Shown here: piece by piece, positions 1-8,933 of the stretch
How positions within the stretch are numbered: position 1 is the stretch's first letter
Layout of the letters: every line of letters starts with the position of its first letter
Source of the DNA: Frateuria defendens
GTDB taxonomy: Bacteria; Pseudomonadota; Gammaproteobacteria; Xanthomonadales; Rhodanobacteraceae
Assembly (NCBI RefSeq): GCF_001182895.1
Contig: NZ_LFQR01000133.1
Coordinates: 1 to 46,947, forward strand
Reading direction: 5' to 3'
DNA length: 46,947 nucleotides
Position numbers and translations under genes: made by a program
Notes under the pieces: model-generated
Databases searched by the model: none
Told to the model about the DNA's origin: nothing
What the model saw: only the letters and a program-made list of their open reading frames with translations

Positions 1-419
1 GGCTCGGGCGCCGGCGGCTCGGCCTGCCGCGCGGGCGCCGGCGCCGGGGCGGGCGTCGCGGCCGGCTGGCCGGCGGCCGGTTCGTAGGCGGCGCGGAACT
101 TGGCGATCAGCGGCAGGCCCATGCGTTCGGCCAGCGCCTCGGTGGCGCTGGTGCCGTAGGCCAGGCCCACCGGCAGCATGCCGGCGCTGCGGATGGCTTC
201 GAGCAGGGCGTCCACGGTGCCGTCGTCGGGCAGCGCGGGCAGGTAGCTCAAGTCCAGCACCACGGCGGCGCGGGCGAACAGCTGCGGGGAGGAGCGCACG
301 CGGCGCTCCAGTTCCTCGCACAGCGCGGCGGCGTCGACGCGGCGCAGGCGCACGCAGGCCATGCCGACCTGGCCGAAGCGCAGGTCGCAGGCATCAGTGG
401 TATCCATCGTGGCATTCAT
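1..419 (-). CDS. minC: Septum site-determining protein MinC, N-terminal part (runs off window)
   Basis: Inhibitor of FtsZ ring assembly; MinC works with MinD at the inner membrane to keep division at midcell. Only the first ~139 codons are present and the C-terminal beta-helix domain lies outside the window. The visible part matches the MinC N-domain: an early strand (LRFGQVG), a helix with LCEELERRV, then SPQLF..AAVVLDLSYLP and GMLPVGLAYGT, followed by an Ala/Pro linker that begins near residue 118. The start ATG (417-419) overlaps the stop of the upstream GNAT gene in an ATGA, so translation is probably coupled. minD and minE would be expected further along the minus strand, which cannot be seen here. 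Confidence 0.88.
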   Translation of the reverse strand, partial: MNATMDTTDACDLRFGQVGMACVRLRRVDAAALCEELERRVRSSPQLFARAAVVLDLSYLPALPDDGTVDALLEAIRSAGMLPVGLAYGTSATEALAERMGLPLIAKFRAAYEPAAGQPAATPAPAPAPARQAEPPAPE

Positions 420-1039
420 GGCAGCCGCTCCCCGGCGAGGCGGCGTTGTTGTTGTGGGTCGTCGGACGCCGGCCCGAGGCGCTCCGCCAGCCAGGCCTCG
501 GCGGGCAGGCCGCCGTGCTCGAGATAGGTTTCGCGCACGTAGGCGAAGCTCGGCAGGTCCTTAGCCAGCAGGCTGACCTGCGGGCCGTCCTCGCCCATGC
601 GCTGCTGGCCCACTTCCTGGAAGCCGTAGGTGCCGTGGAACAACACCACCACGTCGTCGCGCGGCTCCAGGAACACCTCGCAGGTGAGCAGCGGCACGCG
701 CACCTCGGCGTAGCTGGTGGCGTCGCAATAGAAGATGCGGCCCAGGCCGTGGCGCCGGTAGGCGTTGGCGATCACGATGCGGTCGATGTAGACGAACGAC
801 GGGTAGTGCTCGCGGAACCAGCGGTAGTTGGGGCTGCCGTAGTCGCGGCCTTCGCGCATGGCGATCAGGAAGCCGGCGATCTCGCCGTCGATCTCGGCCA
901 CGCGGAAATAGTCGGCGTGCTCGTAGAAATAACGCAGCTGCGTGGCGTTGAGGGCGAGGATGGAGCGGCCGGCGGTGTTGTTGAGCGCCAGTACGGCATC
1001 CAGGTCGTGCTCGCGCACGTCTCGGATGGCTAGGGCCAT
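416..1039 (-). CDS. GNAT family N-acetyltransferase, upstream partner of minC
   Basis: Predicted acetyl-CoA-dependent N-acetyltransferase of 207 residues. The GNAT core is visible: a conserved strand (FVYIDRIVI, residues 82-90) followed by the acetyl-CoA pyrophosphate loop RRHGLG at 95-100, which fits the R-x-x-G-x-G/A pattern of motif A. The substrate is unknown. The C-terminal ~30 residues are Gln/Arg-rich and probably not part of the fold. The gene overlaps minC by 4 bp (ATGA) and is its only visible upstream partner, so the two are likely one operon. Its 5' side faces the histidine kinase gene across a ~200-bp divergent gap. Confidence 0.85.
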   Translation of the reverse strand: MALAIRDVREHDLDAVLALNNTAGRSILALNATQLRYFYEHADYFRVAEIDGEIAGFLIAMREGRDYGSPNYRWFREHYPSFVYIDRIVIANAYRRHGLGRIFYCDATSYAEVRVPLLTCEVFLEPRDDVVVLFHGTYGFQEVGQQRMGEDGPQVSLLAKDLPSFAYVRETYLEHGGLPAEAWLAERLGPASDDPQQQRRLAGERLP

Positions 1040-1139
1040 TCGTAGCTCCGCATGATGAGGAATCGGACCAGGCCCGACTGGCGGCCTGCACGGGCGGCAT
1101 TATGGCATGCGCGGGCGGGCGGCACACCCGGGGCGACGA

Positions 1140-1156
1140 TGTAAAACCTTTGTAAA
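1140..1156. promoter_or_regulatory. TGTAAA direct repeat, 11-bp period, in divergent promoter region
   Basis: Two TGTAAA hexamers (1140-1145 and 1151-1156) are separated by 5 bp, so they recur every 11 bp, about one helical turn. They lie in the only AT-richer patch of the gap between the GNAT/minC operon and the histidine kinase gene. The arrangement suits a dimeric activator such as a NarL-type response regulator. That is inference; no -10/-35 pair is convincing here. Confidence 0.3.
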
Positions 1157-1242
1157 TCGCGACGCTGCATGGCTTCCGGCACGGGGTCGACAATGACTTC
1201 TCGCGCATGGCGGAGGCCTTGCGCTGGCCTATCATGCCGGGC

Positions 1243-2460
1243 ATGGCCTGGACCAACTTTAACCACATCCGACTGCTGCGTTACGTCGGCCTGTTCACCT
1301 ACATCTGCGTGGGCGTGCCGTTGCTGCAGGGGGACTGGGGGCTGGCCGCGGTCAGCAGCCCGTGGAGCCAGAGCCCCGCGCTGGTGGGGTGGGCGATCAG
1401 CTATGTGCTGTTCGGCGTCAGCTACCTCGGGTTGACCGCCGACCTCCAGGCGCGGCCGAGCCTTCTCAAGATGGCCGGGCTGGTGGTGATGACGGTCTCG
1501 GCCATCGTCGTGGGCTGGTGCAGCCAGTCGGGCCTGTCCGCCATGCTCATGGTGGTGATCTCGGTCGTGCTGCCGTGGCTGCTGCCCCTGTCGGCCGCAC
1601 TGGTCTGGATGCTGGTGCAGAACCTGCTGCTGATCCCGATCATCGCCAACTACCCCAACTGGACGGTGGTGACGGCAGCGCTGCAGGTCTGCATGTACCT
1701 GGGCATTTCGGCGATCACCTTCTTCACCTCCACCGTCGCCCGCCAGCAGGCCGAGGCGCGCGAGGTGCAGCGCCAGCTCAACTCCGAGCTGCGCGCCACC
1801 CGCGCGCTGCTGGCCGAGTCCACCCGCATCGCCGAGCGCATGCGCATCGCGCGCGATCTGCACGACCTGGTGGGGCACCACCTCACCGCGCTCAGCCTGA
1901 ACCTGGAAGTGGCCAGCCACCTGGCCAACGCGGAGGCGGCCGAGCACGTGCGCAAGGCGCAGGCCACCGCCAAGCACCTGCTGTCGGACGTGCGCGAGGT
2001 GGTCAGCGAGCTGCGCCAGGACGATGCGGTCGACCTCACCCAGGCGCTGCGCAGCCTGATCGAGGGCGTGCCGGGCCTGGCCGTGCACGTGAACACGCCG
2101 CCGCGCTTCGGGGTGGAGGATCCCGGCCGGGCCCAGGTGCTGCTGCGCTGCGCGCAGGAGATCATCACCAACACGGCCCGCCACGCCGGCGCGCGCAACC
2201 TGTGGCTGAAGTTCGACTACCTCGACGCCAACCTGCTGCAGCTGTATGCCCGCGACGACGGCCGCGGCGCGGCGCAGTTCCACCCGGGCAACGGCCTCTC
2301 CGGCATGCGCGAGCGGCTGCGCGAGTACGGCGGCCAGGTGGTGGTGGAGTCCGCCGTCGGGCAGGGCTTCGCGCTTACCGTGCAGTTGCCGCTGGGCGAG
2401 GTGCTGACCTTGCCGCACACGCCCTCGCGGCTCGAGCCGCCGGCGATCAGCGTGCCATGA
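1243..2460 (+). CDS. NarL/DesK-type sensor histidine kinase, multi-pass membrane
   Basis: Membrane sensor kinase of about 405 residues that should phosphorylate the response regulator encoded just downstream. The N-terminal ~165 residues hold about five hydrophobic segments with no large periplasmic domain, followed by a helical linker. The HisKA_3 dimerisation box has the phosphoacceptor His in RDLHDLVGHH (His207 from this start). The ATPase domain shows an N-box (EIITNTARHAG) and glycine boxes DDGRG and GNGLSGM. The start is uncertain: in-frame ATGs occur at 1207, 1234 and 1243 and none has a good Shine-Dalgarno. I prefer 1243 because the typical hydrophobic N-terminus begins right after it. 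The ligand cannot be inferred. Confidence 0.9.
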   Translation: MAWTNFNHIRLLRYVGLFTYICVGVPLLQGDWGLAAVSSPWSQSPALVGWAISYVLFGVSYLGLTADLQARPSLLKMAGLVVMTVSAIVVGWCSQSGLSAMLMVVISVVLPWLLPLSAALVWMLVQNLLLIPIIANYPNWTVVTAALQVCMYLGISAITFFTSTVARQQAEAREVQRQLNSELRATRALLAESTRIAERMRIARDLHDLVGHHLTALSLNLEVASHLANAEAAEHVRKAQATAKHLLSDVREVVSELRQDDAVDLTQALRSLIEGVPGLAVHVNTPPRFGVEDPGRAQVLLRCAQEIITNTARHAGARNLWLKFDYLDANLLQLYARDDGRGAAQFHPGNGLSGMRERLREYGGQVVVESAVGQGFALTVQLPLGEVLTLPHTPSRLEPPAISVP

Positions 2461-2569
2461 ACGCGGCGCCCGCTTCCCCACCCGCCGTCGCGTGCCAGAA
2501 TGGCCGGCGACGCAGGGCCGCGCCGGGCCGCCGGCATGCCCGTGTCATTCCTGTCTCCGAGGGTTCACG

Positions 2570-3211
2570 ATGATTTCCGTCTGTCTCGTCGACGACCAGA
2601 ACCTGGTGCGCCAGGGTATCCGCTCGCTGCTCGGCCTGGCCGAGAACATCCAGGTGGTGGCCGAATGCGCCGACGGCGCCCAGGCGGTGCTGGAGATCCC
2701 GCGCATCAAGCCCGACGTGGTGCTGCTGGACCTGCGCATGCCCAACATGAGCGGGCTGGAGGTGCTGCAGACGCTGTCGGCGCGCAACGAGCTGCCGGCC
2801 ACCATCATCCTCACCACCTTCGACGACGACCAGTTGGTGCTGCAGGGCCTCAAGGCCGGCGCGCGCGGCTACCTGCTCAAGGACGTCTCGCTGGAGCAAC
2901 TGGTGGAGGCGGTGCGCACGGTGGCCGCGGGCGGCTCGCTGGTGGCGCCGATGGTGACCCAGCGTCTGCTGGCCGGCGTCGGGCGCATGCAGAACCAGTT
3001 CACCAGCCTGGAGCAGCCCGACCCGCTGACCGAGCGCGAGACCGAGATACTGCGCCTGCTCTCCGGCGGCTACAGCAACAAGGAGATCGCCAACTCGCTC
3101 AAGGTGGCCGAGGGCACGGTGAAGAACCACGTCTCCAACATCCTCTCCAAGCTGGGCGTGCGCGACCGCACGCGGGCGGTGCTCAAGGCGCTGGAGCTGG
3201 GCATCGTCTGA
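2570..3211 (+). CDS. NarL/FixJ-family response regulator with LuxR-type HTH
   Basis: DNA-binding response regulator of 213 residues. The receiver domain (1-120) has the acidic pair Asp8-Asp9, phosphoacceptor Asp54 in VLLDLRMPNMSG, the conserved Thr of LTTF and Lys104. The LuxR/GerE helix-turn-helix (about 152-208) contains LTERETEILRLLSGGYSNKEIA and VKNHVSNILSKLGV. The ATG at 2570 is chosen because a GAGGG ribosome site (2559-2563) lies 6 nt upstream and the receiver begins right there; longer in-frame starts would add unrelated residues. It lies 109 nt behind the kinase gene, so the two are a cognate pair. Targets are unknown. Confidence 0.94.
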   Translation: MISVCLVDDQNLVRQGIRSLLGLAENIQVVAECADGAQAVLEIPRIKPDVVLLDLRMPNMSGLEVLQTLSARNELPATIILTTFDDDQLVLQGLKAGARGYLLKDVSLEQLVEAVRTVAAGGSLVAPMVTQRLLAGVGRMQNQFTSLEQPDPLTERETEILRLLSGGYSNKEIANSLKVAEGTVKNHVSNILSKLGVRDRTRAVLKALELGIV

Positions 3212-3576
3212 TCGGCAAGGCGCTGTGCGGGGAGCACGCGCCTCGTTCCTTGGGCCTTGGGGGAAGTGCGGCCGGGCCGAGGGAATAGCCGTCCAATCTT
3301 CACCGACGACTTGTCGCAGCGTGCTTTCGCGCGCGGCGCCGGGGCGTCGGGCGCGGGCCCGAAACGGCGCCGCGGCGCGGCTTGCGGCGCTTTCCGCGAG
3401 GCCGGGAAGGGATGCTGCGGAGCGGATAGCGTTCCTGTCGGCGAGCAAGTAACATCCAGAGCTTCGGTCCGTGCCGCCTCCAGGGGTGCCAATGTTCCGG
3501 GACAGGGGTCCCGGGATATGTGCGGCCGGACGAAACCTTCAAGCGCTGCGTGCAAACGCTCTGGAGAACCTTGGTA
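3212..3576. other. Intergenic gap with leader hairpin (3497-3514)
   Basis: This 365-bp gap holds no convincing gene on either strand; the reading frames crossing it are low-complexity Arg/Ala/Gly. The one clear structure is a perfect 7-bp stem (CCGGGAC/GTCCCGG, loop AGGG) at 3497-3514, about 63 nt before the downstream start codon. It has no U-tract, so it is more likely a leader structure of the SRPBCC gene than a terminator. Confidence 0.4.
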
Positions 3577-4971
3577 ATGATGCGTGTTCTTGAATTTCTC
3601 GTGGCCGTGCTGATCGTGGCCATCGTCGGTGTCGTAGTGGGCGTGGCGATGCCCAGCAGCGGCCATGTGGAGCGGCAGCAGGTCATCGGCAAGGACATGC
3701 GCCAGGTCTACGACGTGCTCAGCAACTTCCGCCGCTTCCCCGACTACTCGGTGCTGCGCACCTACGACGCGAAGGTCCAGTACAGCCTGTCCGGCAAGGC
3801 CTATGGCCCCGGCGCCGAGCTGAGCTGGTCCAGCAGCGACAGCAAGGTGGGCAACGGCAAGCTCGCCATCGCCAGCGCCGAGCCGAGCTTCGACAAGGTC
3901 GACGGCACCGCCAAGACCGCCACCATCGTGTGGAGCATCGACAACGGCTGGCGCGGCGACGACAAGCACTTCACGCTGGCCCTCGAGCGCCAGGGCAACC
4001 GTGGCCAGCTGACCCAGGTGACCTGGTCGTACGACGTGTCGTACGGCTTCAACCTGGTCAGCCGCTACTCCAACCTGTACATCCACGGCGATCCGGACTC
4101 GTTCATCCAGTTCAGCCTGAACAATCTGCAGACCGCGATGGCGACGGTGCCGAACATCGACTACGGCAAGCTGATCCCGTACATCGAGCAGACCAAGCCG
4201 ACGCCGCTGCTGGTGGTGCCGACCACCATCGAGCGCAAGGGCGGTCTGGACGCGCTGGACCAGGCTACCGCCAAGGCCGAGGGCGAGATCCGCACCGCGG
4301 CCAAGAAGCTGGGCGTGAACGTGGTAGGCCCGCGCATCGTCTTCACCACCAACTACGGCGACCAGAACTACGACTTCGACGTGGCGTTGCCGATCGACGC
4401 CACCAGCCTGACCGTGAACGGCCAGAGCCAGGAGCTCGCCGCCGCGCAGGCGCCGAAGCTGGACGAGGCCAACCCGGCCGCCGCCGGCAGCGCCCCGGCC
4501 GCCGCCGGCAGCGCCCCGGCCGAGGCCAGCACCGCCGCGGCGCCGGCCGCCGACGCCAAGCTGGCGCCGGGCGACCACGACCGCTTCGGCCGCCTGGTGA
4601 TCGACAGCAACGTGCGTGGCGTGCTCGCCTTCGGCGGCCCGGCGCTCAAGGCCTCGTGGAGCGGCACCGCGGCCGGCGTGCCGCAGACCCGCGACATGCT
4701 CAAGGCCTATGCGCAGACCCACGGTTACAAGTTCGACGAGGTGGTCAACCGCCTGTACGACATCCTCGCCAAGCCGGAGGAGAAGAAGGGCGACGAGGTG
4801 ACCAGCTACGCCCGCTTCGACGTCTACCTGCCGCTCGCCGGCGACGTGCCGGCGCAGACGCCGGAGCAGGAAGCCGGCATCAAGCCGCCGTCGCTGGAAG
4901 AGGCCCCGGCCTCGTCCTCCTCGGCGCCCGCCCCGGCGGGTTCCGCGGCGGCCCCGGCCGGCGGCGAGTAA
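3577..4971 (+). CDS. Membrane-anchored SRPBCC (polyketide cyclase-like) protein with C-terminal effector-binding-like region
   Basis: Protein of 464 residues. Residues 5-24 form a hydrophobic anchor, then a START/SRPBCC ligand-binding fold occupies roughly 30-185 (VIGKDMRQVYDVLSNFRRFP; ELSWSS; GDPDSFIQFSLNNL). The remainder resembles a GyrI/AraC-type small-molecule-binding region (about 205-435), interrupted near 300-330 by an Ala/Pro/Ser-rich insert coded by a 21-bp tandem duplication (4476-4517). The tail is Pro/Ala/Ser-rich. Ligand and function are unknown. The start at 3577 has GGAG (3563-3566) 10 nt upstream; ATG 3580 is an alternative. It is monocistronic, closed by a strong terminator. 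Confidence 0.85.
   Translation: MMRVLEFLVAVLIVAIVGVVVGVAMPSSGHVERQQVIGKDMRQVYDVLSNFRRFPDYSVLRTYDAKVQYSLSGKAYGPGAELSWSSSDSKVGNGKLAIASAEPSFDKVDGTAKTATIVWSIDNGWRGDDKHFTLALERQGNRGQLTQVTWSYDVSYGFNLVSRYSNLYIHGDPDSFIQFSLNNLQTAMATVPNIDYGKLIPYIEQTKPTPLLVVPTTIERKGGLDALDQATAKAEGEIRTAAKKLGVNVVGPRIVFTTNYGDQNYDFDVALPIDATSLTVNGQSQELAAAQAPKLDEANPAAAGSAPAAAGSAPAEASTAAAPAADAKLAPGDHDRFGRLVIDSNVRGVLAFGGPALKASWSGTAAGVPQTRDMLKAYAQTHGYKFDEVVNRLYDILAKPEEKKGDEVTSYARFDVYLPLAGDVPAQTPEQEAGIKPPSLEEAPASSSSAPAPAGSAAAPAGGE
4476..4517 (+). repeat. 21-bp in-frame tandem duplication
   Basis: Two identical 21-bp units (4476-4496 and 4497-4517) inside the SRPBCC gene encode two copies of a seven-residue Ala/Gly/Ser/Pro motif in a flexible linker. 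The lack of divergence suggests recent slippage. Confidence 0.85.
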
Positions 4972-4994
4972 ACAACGCCCCGCGGTTCCCGAAG

Positions 4995-5026
4995 ACCCTG
5001 CCTGCGGCCGCAGGCAGGGTTTTTTT
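4995..5026 (+). terminator. Rho-independent terminator of the SRPBCC gene
   Basis: A perfect 26-nt palindrome (4995-5020: ACCCTGCCTGCGG and its complement) is followed by a run of T to 5026. It begins 23 nt after the stop codon and separates the SRPBCC gene from the ABC transporter operon. Confidence 0.95.
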
Positions 5027-5155
5027 GTGGGCCCGCTCCCGCGCCGCCGGCGCCGGCCAAACCCATTGGCCCATGGGCGGGCCGCTGCGGGAACCTTTGC
5101 GCGGCACTGCGGTACATTGCCCCGAGCGGCGCGCGTCGCCGAAACCCTACAGAGC

Positions 5156-6094
<939 letters not shown>

Positions 6095-6236
6095 TGGGCG
6101 TGGACGCAAGAAGCGGAGCGCAAGGCATGGGGAAAGCGGCGAGCGCGGCGCTTCGGCCCACGCTCCGTTTCCCGCCATGGGCAGGTTTCGATGCCCGCTT
6201 GCCGATTCCCGCTTCCCGGCGCCACGAGACGCACCG

Positions 6237-6971
6237 ATGACCCCCGTCATGGCCATCGCGCGGCGCGAGCTGCGCAGCTATTTCGTGACGCCGATGGCAT
6301 ACGTGTTCCTGGTGATCTTCCTGGTGCTCGCCGGCATCCTCACCTTCTACGCCGGCGACTTCTACGAGCGCGGCGTGGCCGACCTGCAGCCGTTCTTCGC
6401 CATGCACCCGTGGCTCTACCTGATCCTGGCGCCGGCGGTGTCGATGCGGATGTGGGCGGAGGAGGCCAAGGGCGGCACGCTGGAGCTGCTGCTCACGCTG
6501 CCGGTCAACCTGCACGAGGCGATGCTGGGCAAGTTCCTCGCCGCGTGGCTGTTCCTCGGCCTGGCCCTGGTGCTGACCTTTCCGCTCTGGCTCACCGTGA
6601 ACTACCTGGGCTCGCCTGACAACGGCGTGATCCTGGCCGGCTACCTCGGCAGCTGGCTGATGGCCGGTGCCTTCCTGGCCATCGGCGCCTGCCTGTCGGC
6701 GCTGACGCAGAGCCAGGTGGTGGCCTTCATCCTCACCATGATGGTGTGCGTGCTGCTGATCCTCGCCGGCCAGCCGCAGGTGCTGGACTTCTTCCACGGC
6801 GCGCTGCCGCGCAAGCTGGTGAGCGGCGTGGCGCAGCTGTCGATGCTGCGCCACTTCGAGGCGATCGCGCGCGGCGTGCTCGACGTGCGCGACCTGGTCT
6901 ATTTCCTGCTCACCATCCTCGCCTGGCTCCTCGCCGGCATCCTGGTGCTCGACCTGAAGCGGGTCCGCTGA
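6237..6971 (+). CDS. gldF: ABC transporter permease, GldF-like
   Basis: Inner-membrane permease of 244 residues with about six hydrophobic segments and the typical ABC-2 start (ARRELRSYFVTPMAYVFL), then MWAEEAKGGTLELLLTLPV. This is the usual length for the family. The 142-bp gap from the ATPase gene contains no other gene. The 3' end overlaps the next gene by one base (TGATG), so the permease and auxiliary protein are coupled. Substrate unknown. ATG 6249 is an alternative start. Confidence 0.9.
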   Translation: MTPVMAIARRELRSYFVTPMAYVFLVIFLVLAGILTFYAGDFYERGVADLQPFFAMHPWLYLILAPAVSMRMWAEEAKGGTLELLLTLPVNLHEAMLGKFLAAWLFLGLALVLTFPLWLTVNYLGSPDNGVILAGYLGSWLMAGAFLAIGACLSALTQSQVVAFILTMMVCVLLILAGQPQVLDFFHGALPRKLVSGVAQLSMLRHFEAIARGVLDVRDLVYFLLTILAWLLAGILVLDLKRVR

Positions 6972-8854
6972 TGCTGCGCCTGCGCACGCCGCCCCGCCGC
7001 ACCCTGCTGTACGCCGCGCTGGCCCTGCTGGTGCTGGTCTTCGTCGGCCTCGCGCTGGCCAGCGGCCGCTGGCTGCGCTCGGCGCGCATGGATCTCACCG
7101 CCGACAAGCTCTACACGCTGACGCCGGGCACGCTCACCATCGTCGACGGCATGCGCCGGCCGCTCCGGCTCACGCTGTATTTCTCCGACCACGCCACCCG
7201 CGACCTGCCGCAGCTGCGCAGCTACGAGCAGCGCGTGCGCGAGATGCTGCTGGAGATGGTGGCGCGCTCGCGCGGGCGCATCCGCCTGAGCGTGGTCGAC
7301 CCGGTGCCGTACTCGGACGACGAGGCCAGCGCCGAAGGCGGCGGCCTCAGCCCGATCAACGGCGGCAGCAACGGCGAGCGGGTGTTCTTCGGGCTGATCG
7401 GCACCACGCTGCGCCCCAGCGGCGAGCCGGACGACGGGCGCGACGCGCGCTCGCTGGCGATCCCGTTCTTCGACCCCGCCCGCGAGGCCTTCCTCGAATA
7501 CGACATCGCCAAGCTGCTGTACGAGCTGGGCGAGCCGACCAAGCCGCACATCGGCGTGGTCAGCTCGCTGCCGGTGAACGGCAATCCGCTGATCGGCGAG
7601 CAGCCCTGGACCGTGTTCCGCCAGCTGGAGCAGCAGTTCGAGGTGCACATGATCGACCCCGCGGGCCTCCGGCGCGTGGGCGACGACATCCAGGTGCTGC
7701 TGCTGATCCATCCCAAGCGGCTGTCGGACGAGGCGCAGTACGCGCTCGACCAGTACGTGCTGCGCGGCGGGCACCTGGTGGTGTTCGTCGACCCGGACGC
7801 GGAGCTCGACAACGCGCCCTACGTGGACAGCAAGGGCGTCACCGACGACCACGACTCGAACCTGCCCCGGCTGTTCGGCGCCTGGGGCGTGGCCTACGAC
7901 CCGCGGCAGGTGGTGCTGGACCGCTCGCGCGCCTTGCAGATCGAGCTGGCCGGCAGCAGCCTGAGTCACCCGGCGATGCTCGGCCTGGGCGCGCAGGAGC
8001 TCAACCGCAGCGACGTCGTCACCTCGAGCCTGCAGCGCATCAACGTCTCCACCGCCGGCAGCTTCGACCTCCTGCCTACCGCCACCACGCGACTGCTGCC
8101 GCTGATGCAGAGCAGCACCGAGGCGCAGCGCGTGCCGGTGCAGCGCGTGCTGGAGGCAGCCAGCGATCCGGGCGTGCTGCTGCGGGACTACCGCCCGGCG
8201 CAGACCCACGACGTGATCGCCGCCCGCCTGCGCGGCCCCTTCGCCAGCGCCTTTCCCGAGCGCGCCGGCACGGCCGGCCACCTGGCCCGCTCGGGGCCGA
8301 ACGCCGAGGTGATCCTGATCGCCGACACCGACCTGCTCAGCGACCGCCTGTGGGTGGAGTCGCAGAGCTTTCTCGGCCAGTCGATGCTGAGCGCCTTCGC
8401 CAACAACGGCGACTTCGTCACCAACCTGGTGGACAACCTGAGCGGCTCCTCCGCGCTGCTGTCGATCGGCGCGCGCTACACCTCGCAGCGGCCGTTCACC
8501 CGCGTGCAGGGCCTGCGCGCGGCGGCCGACCGCAAGTTCCTGCTCAAGGAGCAGGAGCTGGAGCACGAGCTGGCCGAGACGCGCAGCCGGCTGGACGAGC
8601 TGCAGTCGGGCAAGGCGGGGCGCGGCTCGGGCATGACCGTGGAACAGAAGCGGGAGGTCGAGCAGTTCCAACAGCGCCGGCTGGCGATCAACAAGGAGCT
8701 GCGCGACGTGCAGCACCAGCTCAATGCGGAGATCGACGCGCTGGGCACGCAGCTGAAGGTGCTCAACATCGTGCTGGTGCCGGTGCTGGTGGCCCTGGCC
8801 GGCCTGCTCTACGGCTGGCGGCGCACCCGCCGAAGCCGCCGCCAGCGGCCATGA
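6971..8854 (+). CDS. gldG: GldG-like ABC transporter auxiliary protein
   Basis: Protein of 627 residues: an N-terminal membrane segment (about 14-32), a large extracytoplasmic GldG/ABC_transp_aux region (motifs LTADKLYTLTPGT, YDIAKLLYELG, VLLLIHPKRLSDEAQYALDQYVLRGGHLVVFVDP), a charged helical stretch near 530-590 that is probably coiled coil, and a C-terminal membrane helix (about 596-615) ending in an Arg-rich tail. This topology places the body in the periplasm. Start ATG 6971 overlaps the gldF stop (TGATG). In some genomes a DUF4340 gene follows; none is present here. Confidence 0.9.
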   Translation: MLRLRTPPRRTLLYAALALLVLVFVGLALASGRWLRSARMDLTADKLYTLTPGTLTIVDGMRRPLRLTLYFSDHATRDLPQLRSYEQRVREMLLEMVARSRGRIRLSVVDPVPYSDDEASAEGGGLSPINGGSNGERVFFGLIGTTLRPSGEPDDGRDARSLAIPFFDPAREAFLEYDIAKLLYELGEPTKPHIGVVSSLPVNGNPLIGEQPWTVFRQLEQQFEVHMIDPAGLRRVGDDIQVLLLIHPKRLSDEAQYALDQYVLRGGHLVVFVDPDAELDNAPYVDSKGVTDDHDSNLPRLFGAWGVAYDPRQVVLDRSRALQIELAGSSLSHPAMLGLGAQELNRSDVVTSSLQRINVSTAGSFDLLPTATTRLLPLMQSSTEAQRVPVQRVLEAASDPGVLLRDYRPAQTHDVIAARLRGPFASAFPERAGTAGHLARSGPNAEVILIADTDLLSDRLWVESQSFLGQSMLSAFANNGDFVTNLVDNLSGSSALLSIGARYTSQRPFTRVQGLRAAADRKFLLKEQELEHELAETRSRLDELQSGKAGRGSGMTVEQKREVEQFQQRRLAINKELRDVQHQLNAEIDALGTQLKVLNIVLVPVLVALAGLLYGWRRTRRSRRQRP

Positions 8855-8933
8855 CCGCGGCGGCCCGCCGCCGGCGCCGCATCGGGTCGCCGGGCCGGCT
8901 GGCCGCACCGCGGCGCCCGCGCGGGTCGGGCCG

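Noticed and set aside
1030-2481. 483-codon open frame on the minus strand across the histidine kinase gene
   Set aside because: His/Arg/Gln-rich translation without a recognisable domain, antisense to a clear kinase; a shadow frame typical of high-GC DNA.
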